A DNA stretch of 64,000 nt, taken from the NCBI RefSeq assembly GCF_964340395.1, contig NC_135561.1, positions 558,501-622,500 on the forward strand, given 5' to 3'. Within the stretch, counting starts at the first letter, position 1. Each line of letters starts with the position of its first letter. Below are positions 10,111-24,800 of this stretch, in pieces. Made by a program: the position numbers and the translations under genes. The notes below the pieces were generated by a model. The model did no database searches, was not told where the DNA came from, and worked only from the letters and a program-made list of their open reading frames with translations. The stretch comes from Glandiceps talaboti (lineage: Eukaryota; Hemichordata; Enteropneusta; Spengelidae).

Positions 10111-11468
10111 AGTTGAAGCTGACTGAGCACTGAAGTATTTTATTTTGATCACACATAATAAAAATTATGTTTTTCAAAATCAGAATTTTGAAAATTATGC
10201 TAGAGAAAGATAACAAAATCAAATATTGCCAAGCTCTTTCTAATATTTTGTGTAGTCTAGATGCAGTACAGTTTTGAATTAAAAGATTGATATTAATTAC
10301 TGTAATACACTAGGTGATAAGATAGCAGTGCACTTTGTAATTTAGACCAGGTAAACATACAACCTTTAACATCACAACAGTGGCAAAAGTGCCCAACAGC
10401 GTACACTATTGTAAAATGTTCACAAATCCATCGTCAAATTGTCCCCATTTGAAATATGCTGGCAGTGTGGCAGTAATCAGTAGGTTGATGTATTACTTCA
10501 GCTCTGAAGTGGGTCATGTAGAAATGAGAATCTAACCTCCAAATTCCTCTTTTTATGCCTTGCATGTAGAAAACTTGAAAATACAATATTTATCTTAATC
10601 AAATTGCAATATGGTTAGCAGCTGTTTTTGAGTGCACACAGGAAACAACTAGGCAGACAGATCAATCACTATGCATGCTATGTTGTTAAAGAAAGCCACA
10701 AATCATGATCTAAAAACATTAACCTGGTTAACCAGTAGAACTTGTACAGCACTGGTATGGCAGTGTTGATTTAACTCTAGTAGTAACAGTAGGTGTGAAT
10801 TATTGACGGAGACAACACTGCAACTAGCTATGCTACTTGATACAACATACATAGACATAACATTTTCCTACATCTGTCAGTTGTACATGTGTTGCATACA
10901 GACCTATACTGTCATTGATTTTGCTGAGGGAATGTATTATGCTGCTACATCACCCAGCTACACTTTATAAATATGTACACCTTTGTTGTGGTGATTCAAC
11001 TTGATATATACATGTAAGTCTGAATATGTAACGTTCATCAATATATGCTGAGAGGTACGATTGTAGGTAAGGTTCTGAATTAATTTACTCATGGTCTTAA
11101 CTTAAGAGTTATACCTTTGATCCGCTGCCTATCTCTCCTGCAGGCTCAGAGTGACACACAAAATAATTAGATTGTAAGATAGATTTGTATTTTGTTTCCT
11201 GTATATTCAGGATATGCCTTAAAGATCTGTAGATGTTATGTAGTTTCCACTGGTGAGTGAGTGGTTACAGTAAACAGAGCAACGACTGAATCTTTCAGAC
11301 TAATATATTGAAGTCATCTATATAACGCTCACATGCATATCTATGTACGTATACTATATAGGAGTGCAAAAGTATAAAATGAGTAAAACTGTCCTGATCA
11401 AAAAGTACACTCCTGACATTTTGAATTAACATTCTTTAACAAAGGATAAAGGCAAGATAAAAGTAGTC

Positions 11469-11672
11469 AGATAACCTGACTTAATATCTGTGTACTGATG
11501 AAATAGAATGATACACCATCAGTTCAGTGTACTGATGAAATAGAATGATACACCATCAGAAAACCTGACTTAATATCTGTGTACCGATGAAATAGAACGA
11601 TACACCATCAGAAAACCTGACTTAATATCTGTGTACTGATGAAATAGAACGATACACCATCAGTTCAGTGTT
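11469..11672. repeat. Tandem repeat, about 60 bp unit
   Basis: The units contain AACCTGACTTAATATCTGTG and ACTGATGAAATAGAA(T/C)GATACACCATCAG. Three full copies and one partial copy are nearly identical. Confidence 0.75.
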
Positions 11673-14094
11673 CTAATAAACTATAAATATAAAATATAAA
11701 TGTATACTGTAGTATATGCTACATTTTATATATTTTTACATGTAAAGATTTGTGTTGTTTGTCCATTTACACTAATCATGATGAACTGAGTGACAAATCA
11801 ACTTAAATTTAGTAGATATAATCTAAAACTAGATTACTAAACTTCTATACACACTAAAGACTACAAGACATTTATGAGGAATATTGTCCTAAAATCTAGA
11901 GAAATCAATGTTTTTGCATACTTATGTCAGATTTGGTTTGATTTTGTAAAAATAATGTAATATAAATACCTAACATTATATTGTGTTCTACGTGGTTGTT
12001 CTTAAAAGCGACATAAATTACTTATAGCGAATATGGAAATATCTATAAACAGGCATGCTGATTACTGCCATGGCTAACTTAATTGCTCTCTGTTACTAGT
12101 ACAAGTGGTTAGAGAGATTGCATTTAACAAAATCACAGATTGTGATGTAAACAAACAGTGAAGCAAAATCACATATTGCAATGTAAACAGGCTCTCCAGA
12201 TCTAATTCCTTGCTGAAATTTAAAATCCTAAAATTTATGACAAAAATGGCATGAAATTCAGACTATTAAGTCTTTCATTTGTGTTGATACCAGACTTTCA
12301 TTTGTGTTGATAGAGAGGAACTTGTACTCTGACCAGCCCTGACTGTGACAAGACTGAATCATAACAATGGTTATATAATAACAATACAAATAGAAAATGT
12401 AGTTACACTTGAAAATTACACTGTCACATCTGCTGCTTGATTGATGAGACATGAATTATCTGGTAACCTTTGTCATTTGTGCATAAATTGTGTTTTAATG
12501 ATGTGATAAATCGCCTTTGCAACACAGAATAACATGTTGCTAGGGATGTATCAGCCTTATACAACCACAGACATGTTACTTGTCTGTGATACAATACAGA
12601 ATAATGTGTTGTTAGGGATCCACCACTGTTAATTGGTTGAATTTCCACAGATGATTCAAATAATGTACACAAACAGACTCATTTGTGTAAAGTTCAAAAG
12701 CTCCTCAGAACAAAGCAAGGTGTATATTGTTTGCTGAATACACCAATTAAGTTTTGAAGTGGTTGTAACATTGTAACCATTTGGGTTTCACCTTAAGTAA
12801 CTAGTCTGTACAAGCAGGTTTTAAAGTTTCAATAGAATTGTAAAAGAGAAGCTTTCTCTCAATAATAGTTAGATTACCATGAGGATATAGGGAGATGTGT
12901 GTATAGTGTGCTCAGGATTTGTAACAGTTTACTCATTGTGTTGTTGTTGTTGTTTAAAGTTGGGAACTAAAGTCTAAGGCTACGCCATTGTAACTACTTG
13001 GAAAATCTACCTCGTGTTTCCACCAAAGCAGAAAAATGACCCAAACTAGCCCAGACAGTTGTTGTTGTCTGTCAAATCTAGTGATCAGCCACCATGGCAT
13101 GAACCAGCAACAAGTCTCTAGGCTAGACCCTGACTGGCAAGTATTCATAATTTCAAATTTGAAATTTACATTTTCTCCAAACAGTGAAATTCAAAATTGT
13201 CTTGTACTGCAGAGCTCTTGTTGTACTGCAAGTGATTTTAAATTGCCATTGTTGTCCAGCATTTGACATTGATAGTTCATTTGAGATCTAATAGCTATTT
13301 GAGATGGTCTTCAGTGTCTTGATACTATTAGATTCCTTGTGTTTCATTCACTTGTCTGGCCACCAGGTATACATACCTACATGTACCTGTAATACTGTAT
13401 CATGAATGCCATTAATTCATGTAATTGACATTTTCTCATGACCTTTTCCAAAAACTACATTTGAAATATTTGATGTTATCCAGCTGCTGACCTGATTTTT
13501 CACTTGAAATTATCCATTTTGAAATAAGTAGTCTAATTTTAGTCACATGAATTTAGTAATACAACATGCTGTGTTTCCTTAAGTGTTTCACCTATTTTCT
13601 TTAATGTATTTCCCATTTCATATTAAAAGTTCATATCTTGAAAGCAAAATTGGAATATCTAGTGCACAATATTTTATGCAACTCAATAATACCTGGTAAT
13701 TTATCATTCTGTGTGATTACTCATAGTCAGTGTATACTTCACCATGTGAATATACTTCAAGTTACACATATTTTAAAATCCAAATAGGAAATTAGGTAAG
13801 GTATATACTAATATTTGTGTAGGATTTTTTCTGATGTTATTTTTTTTTATAATGACAGCTACAATAAGCATTTGGTTCTTTACATATACATGTAGTAAGG
13901 TTAACTTTTACCAAGCCGATCTAGAAAGCTATCATAATAATTCAATCTCTCGTATCAACCTGGCAAAAAACACTCAAAGTATTTTTTACATCAATTTTTG
14001 TTTTATCTCATGAGATCACTACTGCGTCACATTTCTTAATTAACACACTATGATTATATTAAACCCATCTCTTTTTCTTTTTCATAATCTACAG

Positions 14095-14775
14095 GCATTG
14101 AACCTTTGGGAATAGCCGGTGATTTCACACAACGTTAGACATGATATAGGAGTTACCTCATGTGGAACTGTTACTAAGATATGTTGATTGTGAATGCTAA
14201 TCTAATACAAAATATCAAGTCTCGATCGTCATCACAGGAATGTACACTTTCTTTCTGAAGACGAAGAAAACTATAATGTATAAAATGTAAGCTTTTGCAT
14301 TGAGATTAGAAAGTGAAACTGTTAGGAGCAGAACAATGACAATCTGTACTGTAGAAGCTCATCTGGGTTTGGATTTATTTCCGAGAGCTTGAGTGAAGAA
14401 TGAAGATTTGTCATCAATTGTTGGAGGACAAGACTTTATTTGTACACAGTGAAATTTACAGACAATCTAAATTTGAATAGCTATGAGTCTAGTGACGTTA
14501 ACAAGAGTATGATTTTACAATAACGAGTATGTTGACTGCTGAAATGCCACAAGTTACTGACAGACTCTCAGATGATGAGAGTTATAGGCATGTGAGGAGT
14601 CACTCGTCAGGTGGAAAGAAACGACATGGTGACAAGGTACATCATAAAAGAAGTAAAACTTCACTTGCCGAAAGCCCACCTTTAAACCCAGTCAGACTGG
14701 GAGGAGTCATGAATAGAGAAGTAGAAGAATTGGCCCAAAGAAAACAAGAAAAACTTATGAAGGAGAAAATTCGAG
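14095..14775 (+). CDS. CCP gene exon 1: 5' UTR and N-terminus
   Basis: A strong acceptor (pyrimidine tract ending ATCTACAG, AG at 14093-14094) starts an exon whose first 434 bases are leader. The coding part runs from ATG 14529 to 14775, where CGAG|GTAAGA is the donor (phase 1). The 82 residues are basic and disordered-looking ([20 protein letters not shown], later [16 protein letters not shown]), ending in a likely helix ([20 protein letters not shown]). The acceptor means that a non-coding exon exists upstream. Several short upstream ATGs occur in the leader. Confidence 0.7.
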
Positions 14776-17700
14776 GTAAGATACAGTCTTTTTGTTTATC
14801 TCAGCTTTCAGTAGCCCAGCTAGACTGTGAAGTCTGGTTTGACAATGTCATTCACCAGATGAGCCAGTATGTCAAGTCAGATATCCAAGTCTCTGGACTA
14901 TACTGTCAAGCCAGATAACCAAGTCTCTGGGCTATACTGTCAAGCCAGTATGTCAAGTCAGATAGCCAAGTCTCTGGGCTATACTGTCAAGCCAGTATGT
15001 CAAGTCAGATATCCAAGTCTCTTGGCTATACTGTCAAGCTAGTATGTCAAGTCAGATAGCCAAGTCTCTGGGCTATACTGTCAAATCAGTATGTCAAGTC
15101 AGATAACCAAGTCTCTGGGCTATACTGTCAAGCCAGTAGGTCAAGTCAGATATCCAAGGCTCTGGACTATATACTGTCAAGCCAGTATGTCAAGTCAGAT
15201 AGACAAATCTCTGGGCTACCCTTTCAGCGTTTCACTCCAAATAGTTCATGGCTTTTTGTGTCTGCTGCCAATGAAAGCATTATGATCGAATCTTGATGTA
15301 CTTGCCTTGTTAAACTTTGACCATTTACTCTAAGCAACACAAATATCGTCTGAACAATAAGTCAGTCTAAACTCGAATATCTTTTTTCAAGACATGAATA
15401 GGGTGTACATCTTCTGGGACAATAATGAAGGACAAACGGTAAACTGTACATATGATGTGACATTTAATATCCTGTGAGAAATGCTTATGTAAACTTTTAC
15501 ATTGTCATGGTTACCCATTTATGTAAGGTATACTGTTAGTCTCCAGACACCATACATGCACATTTACCATATATCTTATCTTAAAAATATGTTGAATTTC
15601 CATATCAGTGAGAGAAATATGTACATACTAGATTAAATATTTGTGTACTACCTTTAGAGTGCATTAATCTGCAGTAGCAATGATTTAGCATTTTGAGAGT
15701 TCTATACTGTAGCCGTACCTGTAGAACAGTATTTAATACAATAAATGCCATAATTAGCAACTTCTACTAATGTCTATTCAAGGGATTGCAAGTTGCAGTT
15801 CAAAAGGAAAATTAAAGTTTTATTAAATGTTTCCTGTAAAAGTGTTTTCTGTATTGGATAAGTAATATACTATGCCTAAAACTAATATCCCAGGTGGAGA
15901 TAGCCATTCATTACAGCCAAACTGTAAATTAGCACAGCGCCCTCTATAGCTGGTATTCAATATATGTTTTCTTTCTTTTTTCAGTCATAAATTGATGGTA
16001 ATATATACAAGGGCATATAGATTAGAATATAGCTCTGTCTTGGACTCTTCTGTTGCTGCTTTGTCCTAACTTTAGAATCAATCAATCTATCATGATTACA
16101 AAAACATCTTTCAGTAAACTAGTCATTTCCTGTGGACATTTGTCCTGTTGACCTGATTTATAGTACTCATTTGAATTGACTTGTAAATGTTTCAAATGAA
16201 GCACTCAATCACCATTGGCTACCACTTCATAGTCATAATAAACCTCATGTGAAATGAGAAATGCTTTCTTTGTTCCTTGGAGGGTGTTTCAGTATCATTT
16301 AATACATTTGGTATGGTCTGAGATCTTGGTGTAGAAAGATGGGAAATTTAATAAAAGTGAAACAGGTACATGTAGTTGCTTTATGATTATACATGTTTTT
16401 GTTAAGGGCAGTAAGCAGGTAAAATCTACACAAGTTCCCCAGGTGTTTTACCAGGGTTGTTAAGGGCAGTAAGCAGGTAAAATCTACACAAGTTCCCCAG
16501 GTGTTTTACCAGGGTTGTTAAGGGCAGTAAGCAGGTAAAATCTACACAAGTTCCCCACGTGTTTTATCAGGGTTGTTAAGGGCAGTAAGCAGGTAAAATC
16601 TACACAAGTTCCCCAGGTGTTTTACCAGGGTTGTTAAGGGTAGTAAGCAGGTAAAATCTACACAAGTTCCCCACATGTTTTACCAGGGTTGTTAAGGGCA
16701 GTAAGCAGGTAAAATCTACACAAGTTCCCCACGTGTTTTACCAGGGTTGTTAAGGGCAGTAAGCAGGTAAAATCTACACAAGTTCTCCACGTGTTTTACC
16801 AGGGTTGTTAAAAGGGCAGTAAGCAGGTAAAAATCTATACACAAGTTCCCCATGTGTTTTACCAGGGTTGTTAAGGGCAGTAAGCAGGTAAAATCTACAC
16901 AAGTTCCCCAGGTGTTTTACCAGGGTTGTTAAGGGCAGTAAGCAGGTAAAATCTACACACAAGTTCCCCACGTGTTTTATCAGGGTTGTTAAGGGCAGTA
17001 AGCAGGTAAAATCTATACACAAGTTCCCCATGTGTTTTATCAGGGTTGTTAAGGGCAGTAAGCAGGTAAAATCTACACACAAGTTCCCCAGGTGTTTTAT
17101 CAGGGTTGTTAAGGGCAGTAAGCAGGTAAAATCTATACACAAGTTCCCCATGTGTTTTACCAGGGTTGTTAAGGGCAGTAAGCAGGTAAAATCTACACAA
17201 GTTCCCCAGGTATTTTACCAGGGTTGTTAAGGGCAGTAAGCAGGTAATATCTACACACAAGTTCCCCATGTGTTTTACCAGGGTTGTTAAGGGCAGTAAG
17301 CAGGTAAAATCTACACGCTAGTTCCCCAGGTGTTTTACCAGGGTTGTTAAGGGCAGTAAGCAGGTAAAATCTACCCAACTTATACTAGAACAAGATAAAT
17401 CCATCCACTTTTACCTAATTCTCCCTAATATCATTGGGATCCCCAAACATTTGAAGCAGAAACGCTTGTGATGACCACCCATATTGTATAGAGTTCCGGA
17501 AAACATATAGCCTTTACGGAAATAGAATCTAAGACAAATGATTGTATTTTCCAAAATTACTGCCCTTAAATGTGACTATAACTTAGTACTAAGTTTAAAT
17601 TGATGTTCTCAGTAGATCTAGCAATAGTTGTGTTGTATGCTTCATTAAAACTCTGATTTATATGTATGCAAGGAGCACCTCCTATCATCATTCACAGCAA

Positions 17701-20700
17701 ATGTTGTTGTAAAGAACCGATTGATCCCTGATCTGTTTTCAACCGAGTACCAAACCAAGCATACTATACATCCAAAGGGATGGATTACAAAGTTAAACAT
17801 TGCCTGAAAAAAATGTGTTTCCCTCCAGCTAAATTCAGTGAAGTGATTTGGATGAGAAAGTTTTGTTTCCCCCAAGCAAAATTCCATCTATTGATTTGCA
17901 TATGAACCCACTTAGGTGCAAAATGTTAAAGAGACGATAAAGAGTAACAATGAGTTATTTTGTGTTATTGTTATTGACCCTTTAGCCTGTTTCTTGTATT
18001 TTCTACCTCCCAAAGCGTGACCATTTACGTAGCAACTTATAGAGTTAAAAGACCAGAGGAGTGCCTAAGACATAATGTTAACAACTAAATGCATAGTTAT
18101 AAATGAAAATTTCTTATCACAGTTAAAAAAAACACCTATTTATTTATATAAGATAAATCCCTAACAAAAGTTAATTTCATCAGAGACTTCCAATGTACAG
18201 CTGATAGTTGAAAATAACTTGTCAAGAATTCTACACAGTGAATGAAATTATTCAAACAGATGAATTCCTATATTGAATTTTTTGTTATTAGGTGATGTGT
18301 ATATGATTAATTAATCACTGTAAATTTTTTATTAACTACGTTAGTGTTCTGTAAGAATGTGTTATAAACATAAAATGTTGGGTTTCCAAAGTCTGTTGGG
18401 AGGAATAATACATGTAGGACAGAGTGTGATAATTATTGCACCTTTAGTCATTAACAACATGAGATAATCAAGCATCAACTCAGGTTATACTGAAATCTAC
18501 TATAAACACAAAGAAGTTTAGTCATCCTTTCAGAAAGGGGAGTGAAATTAATGTGTCAAAAACTGATCATTTTGTAGAGTTGGTTGTTATCAGATCATCG
18601 AACACATTTGTAATCAATTTATAACTGAAATCAAACCATTTCACAAGTGTGTTGTTAACACCTACCATAGCAGTACTTCAATCAGAATGTAAGAAAAAGA
18701 TAAAATGAAAATTAGAAAATAATGCAAAATAATGAGGAAACTAGGTAGGAAACTTGCTAGATTTTACATATTTATTTTAGAATACAATAAAGTTTGTTTA
18801 ACCATACTTTGTGAATATGAATCAAATTTTAACAAATATTTTGTCTTTATCCAAACTTTTTTGTATATCTCTGTTTAAATCAGATTGGAAAAAATCTGAA
18901 GGGGAACCAGCATAATCATTGTTGTCATGCCTAATTTAACCAACATTGATAAGTTATTGCTAAGAGGTAAAACATCAGTTTAAAAAATTGGACACATTTT
19001 CAATAACAAAAATTCTGTTGGTATAGTGATGCAACCTCATCTTCATGACAACTGAATGGTATAATGTTTAACGACAACCAAGTACTAGTATTTACAACTC
19101 AGAAGAAATAAGCATTACTTCTGAAGAGAATATAAGATATAAGAATTTAACTTTAAGAATTATACATATGATAAATAGAATAAATATGACAAATTCTTGA
19201 ATATACATTGTGTAATCCTTTGAGAAGGACGTCCTATGGTATATATTTAGATAGTGTCTAGACTGTAGAATCTGTATTGAAGAATTTCACATTTTATACA
19301 ATAGTAGTACTCTTCTGATTGTTGTTGTCAGTTCAACTGGGCCAATACCTGTATTGAGAGTACCACAGAACAAGTCTCATGCTGGCTAGTTTGTTTTCCC
19401 ATTATACTTGTTTGTTGCAGGGTGATTGTACACAATAGTTGTGTTGAAAAGCACACAGTAGTAGCAGGTGGGAAGTTACTGAGTAGCTCAAACCACATAG
19501 CCATGTAAACAATGACCATGTACCATGGCTTTGCTCTTCTTTGTATAGTATACTATGAGTTGATATAGTGTGACAAATACCTAACTACCAGACTTTGCTT
19601 TTCACAGACATAGCTTAGAAACTTAAGAATGTTGGTAGCATGTCAAAAACTGTGAATAGTTTCAGCCTGACTTTAAAAGTCAGCAGGCAAAGTAAAACAT
19701 CATTATTCATTATAATAATAGTGGTGTACCAATTTGGATCTATCTATGCTATGTTGTACAAGTCACTCACAAAGTCGTGCTGGTCGCCATGGGAAAGACT
19801 TTACAATTTCTTACACTAGAAGAACCGTGGAAGACCTTAGCCTGAACCCTCTTTCTTAAGGGGAGAAGAATTGACAATAATAAGCCTTCAAGTGACCAGT
19901 TGTGAATGATTCACTCCAATGGCTTTCTTTTGGAAGGAGCCGCATAGGGTGCAGGGGTGGGAGGACATGGTAGAATTAACAGAACAATTGTCAAGTATTC
20001 TTTATAAGTTTATTTATTGTCTCATTTCTATACACTTGGCTCGTCTCCTGATCAACATTGTTGCCAGGGGCTATTTCATTTTATGTTCACAATGCTTTAA
20101 TGCCTTATTCTTTACTACCAGTCACTGTGCGGCTAGTGTTTGTGAATCTGTCTGTATGTCGTGGATCTCTCTACTCTACTACCCCACCTGTACGTTCATC
20201 ATGTCATCGTTTTAGCTGAATTATGTGGCCACTTGTGGTGTCATCATCAAGGAGGGAACTGTCCCCACTCGATGAAAGCGGTTTGGAAATTTCAGTTCTT
20301 CCAATGTTTGTGAAGCACACGTTGATCACCTGTGTTCCGTAATTGTCACATCAAGGGTACTAAGTCCACTTGTCAAAGCGGTGGTGGTGGTTTTTCATGC
20401 CTGATTAACACATAACATAGTGCAGTGTGCTCTGTTGTTTTGTATGTATGTATGCATGTATGTATGTATGTATGTATTAGCTAGCAACTTAACAATCCTA
20501 CACTGTGTTATGTCCACTATTCACAATAATCATTGTCAGTCACGTAGGTCACATTATGTTAATTAAAAACATTGTCTTTGATTATGCACACCTGTTAATC
20601 ATATAGAGTGTTGATTTCAATAACAAGTCTGGCATCCATTTTTAAAACCAAATTAGATAAAACTTGAACTTTGAAAAGTTGCCCAGCTATGATAAAATCA

Positions 20701-21021
20701 ACCATGAATTAATATAAAACTGTTGAAACCTTGAGAAATGGTCATAGTAAATTATTTGAGTCTAAGTCACCATTATATTTTAAATAGGTTGCAAATAAGT
20801 ATTTGAAATGATCTGAAACTTGTATTGTTAAGATTTGTGTTGTACTTAACTCCATTACTGGTAATTTTTAATTCAATGCCAAATTTTGGGTAGAAGTCAA
20901 AAATTAAACCAACAACAATATTATATAATGACAACACAAAACTTGAATTGTTTTGGTTCTGTGTGTAGACATCAAGGACTGTAGTTTTAGCTACACACAC
21001 TGTGACACAGTGTTATGTACA

Positions 21022-21056
<35 letters not shown>

Positions 21057-21795
21057 GTAGTAGTAGTACTGGTAACACTAAATACAGTTTGTTGTCCTAA
21101 TGTCCTCCACAAATACCACATGTGAAGCTTTCTCTGCACTTCACATTTCAAGTATGTTGTATGTTGTATATTTATTTTCTGACAAATTCTTTTCAGTTTT
21201 CAAGTCATTCATGGAGCACTTTTCATGTACTTCTTACTTTTGCTCTTTTTGAAAAAAAAGAAAAGAAGTGAAGTTCTGATCTGTAAATGTTCATGCATAA
21301 TGTAAAATTCAGGATGTATGATTTGCATTTATAATCAACATTATTTCTTCCAGACTTTGAACAATACATTTTTGGTGATACTGTAAATCACAAAATATAA
21401 TGTGAAATCAATGAATTTTTTCAGACAAACTTTATGAATGGGTAAAAGTTTATTTGATTTCAATCACTTGAATAAAATGTTATCAGATCATACATAAAAA
21501 AACTTTTAACAAATTAAGAAAATAAAATTATTCTCTGAATTGCAGTGCCTGGATAAAGAACAGAACAAATTCAAAAACAGAACAATTAGTAATTTTCAGA
21601 TAAATTTTGAAAGAAGTAGATTAAGGTTACATTTCTGATGTGAAATGATAGATGTAATGCTAATAGTTATTCTGGTAATCATTATGTAATTAATGATAAT
21701 TATTTCCAACATGTGTGTGTTGTTTTATTTGCTTATATCACAACTTGAAATGTAGACAGAATATTCCAAAAAAGAAATACAAACAGATCCAAGTG

Positions 21796-21843
<48 letters not shown>

Positions 21844-24800
21844 GATAACAAGTAATAAACAAGATCTGCTTTATATTATAAAAGTTAAACAAACATATTA
21901 ATTATACTATTTTGATATTTTTATGATTTGTTTTCCAAACAGCTCTCTTCCTAGATTAAATGTAAACTGAAAGAAGTTTGAGTACAGAGTAGTTTTTCAC
22001 ATTGTTTATTAGACTGACTATAAGATTTAATGTGTAATATTGTTTATTAGAGTAACTAATTACTATTTACTGTAATGAAACTTGTCATCACAGAAATTTT
22101 AACTTTTACACTTGGTGGTTGCTTTGTTTTGTTTTTTAGTATTAGTGCTAAATTGAATGACTATTTTGCAATACAAATAACTTTGTACAAATGGAATGAT
22201 TTTGGTTTAACTAAATAGTTTTTAATTAAATGTATCCACTATTTCACTCCGGCAATGAAACTTCTCTTAACTTAACTTTTACAAGTTGATTACATTTCTT
22301 GTAGTAACTAGTGTTGATTTGTGTATTTTGGACCCCAAATGATTTAGAGGATTAAAACTGAATTTTTTTTATAACCACAAAGTTTGGATTGCTAGGAAAC
22401 AAAAATAAGACCATACAGAAAAGAAACATATTTAAATACCAAAAGGTTGACTGATCTGAAGTGTTTGGTTGGAATGTGTGAATATCCACAAATTATAATA
22501 TACTTTATTGTAGTGTTTAAAAGTGTGGGCATGGCAAAGTTCAATATGTGTCTGACTTTGTACACATGCCCTAAATTTGAAGAGAGGAACAGATCAATAC
22601 TGTATACATTATAACTATTCATCAGTGTAATCTGTCAAGAATTCAACTTATCATCCATGTTGTAAAATAGTTGCAGTAAGACTTAAATACATGATAAAAC
22701 CGATGTCATTTAACCCATGTGACCTTTGATAAGGTCTCAGTAAAAGCTGTGTTACCATGGTATAATTGTTTTACAATTCATAAATTAAAACTATCAAATG
22801 CACATTTCACTAGATGTCATTGTGTTCAATCAATTACCAATCAATAATGCCTAAAGTCTTGTAAAATGTTTGGCAACCTCTAGCTAATAGTTGTTGTACC
22901 AAGACCCCCAGTGTTTTTGTGTCTTTGGAGATTTTCAGATTATAATGGTATAATCCTGGTATTCCTACTGACAGTCCCAGTTATGTTCACATTGGAGGTT
23001 GTTTTTTTTATGACCGGGCTGATTTAATCACAGTATCATATCATGGACCTGTTAAAGTAATTATGACAGTGGAACACTGAACCCAGTTAGAGTTATAAAA
23101 TTGTGTCACCACCATTGCCTAAAGGCATTTACTGGACATTTCATAATATCTATGTAACATTGATAGATATCACATGAAGTTTTGGCTTTGTATGTGCATG
23201 TGAACACCACCGTAGTAATGGTGAAGACATAAAGTCATAATGTGAGGCACTCACTCTTAAGTTTAAAACTTTTAAACACTGCAACCCAACACAGTCACTG
23301 TACTGATCCAACTTTTGTAATGTGAGCACAACTCTGTACCATGACACCCATATTTTGTATCTTTCCAGACATTCGGACGACTTGATAATCTGACTAGTGC
23401 TCTACATAAATATGCATTTCCAAATCCCAAACTCTTGGATTACTACTATCTTATCAGTGGAGCAGCCATAGGAATTTAATAGGATCATTCTTTCATTCAG
23501 GACCAATGGTTTTAAAAGTTTTTGTCAGACAAATGTTTTTCATAGTGTACCCAAATCTTAATCCTAATTTGGCACTGGCTTTTAATAATTATTATTAATG
23601 TGATAATCCATCAACAATTTCATACGACATGGTATAATAAATGCAGATAAGTATGACTGAAATGGAAACCAAAAAAAATACTTTCAAAGCTTACTGTAAA
23701 CTTCAGTATTGATGTTAACTAGGTCAGAAATATTCTGACACTGTACACAGTAAGACCTTAATTACTTTGAAAGAAAGTAAACTAAAAGAAAAAAGCCACA
23801 ATAAACAGTAGACATTCAACAAGTGGGTACTAGCTTTCTTAATTGTGTTCTTTTCACCCAGGTTTTATGTACATCATTTCTATTCTATGTGTGTTCCACT
23901 TTTTAGAATTCTAGGGTTTTTATATTTGCCCAGACCTGATTGTACTTAGTATATGCCGTCTATTGTAAAGATTGTACTTTGATGAAAGATTCAAAGACCA
24001 CAATTTTATGTGGACAGTAAAGTTGTCATAGAGAGAGACCTCATACTCAATACAGTGGCTAAATAATCAAACAACAGACCATTATAGTATAGAGTTGGAC
24101 TATATAATGTCTGTGTTGACATGAGAAAGTCTGCAATAGGGAAAACAGACCAAAACAGACATGACAAGAAATATTAAGTTGTGGAAAACAGCAACAAACA
24201 GCCATGATTCAATACCAGTTTTTCACCCAAGAGTTATGTTATCAGTGGAGCGATAAGGATTAAATAGCCTAAGAATAATTATTTTGTTCAGAACTCTTTC
24301 TATAGCTTTGCCAGACAGCTATGTTTTTCACCCAAACAACTGATTTTCACCCCCACCCCCCCCCACCCCCACCCCCACCCCATATTAATCATCTGATATG
24401 GGCCTATAATCACTGATAAAGTATTGAAGTCACATTTGCACTTGTTATTGTTTCATGGCAGAATTTTGATTTATACTTTCAGATCACATGATTAATGTTA
24501 GATTGTGCATAAGTCACATGATTGCTCAGTAGGTTTAATAAACAATCATATGATTTGTCAGAGGATTGTGTGTCCTTCCTGTGATTGATCATGTGATTTT
24601 GAGAGAAAATCATGTGAGTTATTGTATATACAGTGACCAATCAATAGTCTATCTATCATTGCACTATATGAGAAATTTTCAGTTATATTAACGCTTGCAT
24701 TTCAATTTTCATATACTATATAGTAGACCAACATTTCAGGAGGGCTTTTGAAACTTTTGGAATTTTTAAATCGTCCAGAAAATACCATTATAAAGTTGTG

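Larger units (their letters stand above)
6443..14094. other. Intergenic region and putative promoter zone, no coding sequence seen
   Basis: No exon can be supported in these 7.6 kb. The first 1.7 kb is CpG-richer and contains promoter-like motifs and a foldback element, listed separately. From about 8200 the sequence is AT-rich and non-coding, with degenerate tandem repeats. The CCP gene's first coding exon has a 3' splice site, so a non-coding first exon must lie upstream. The CpG-rich zone is the natural place, but no donor was convincing. Confidence 0.4.

Noticed and set aside
16774-17378. Long open frames of about 60-125 codons with a 20-residue repeat ([20 protein letters not shown]-like) on the minus strand, and one on the plus strand
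   Set aside because: They exist only because stretches of the minisatellite have 60-bp units without stops; both strands are open, and the frame shifts wherever a 58-bp unit occurs.
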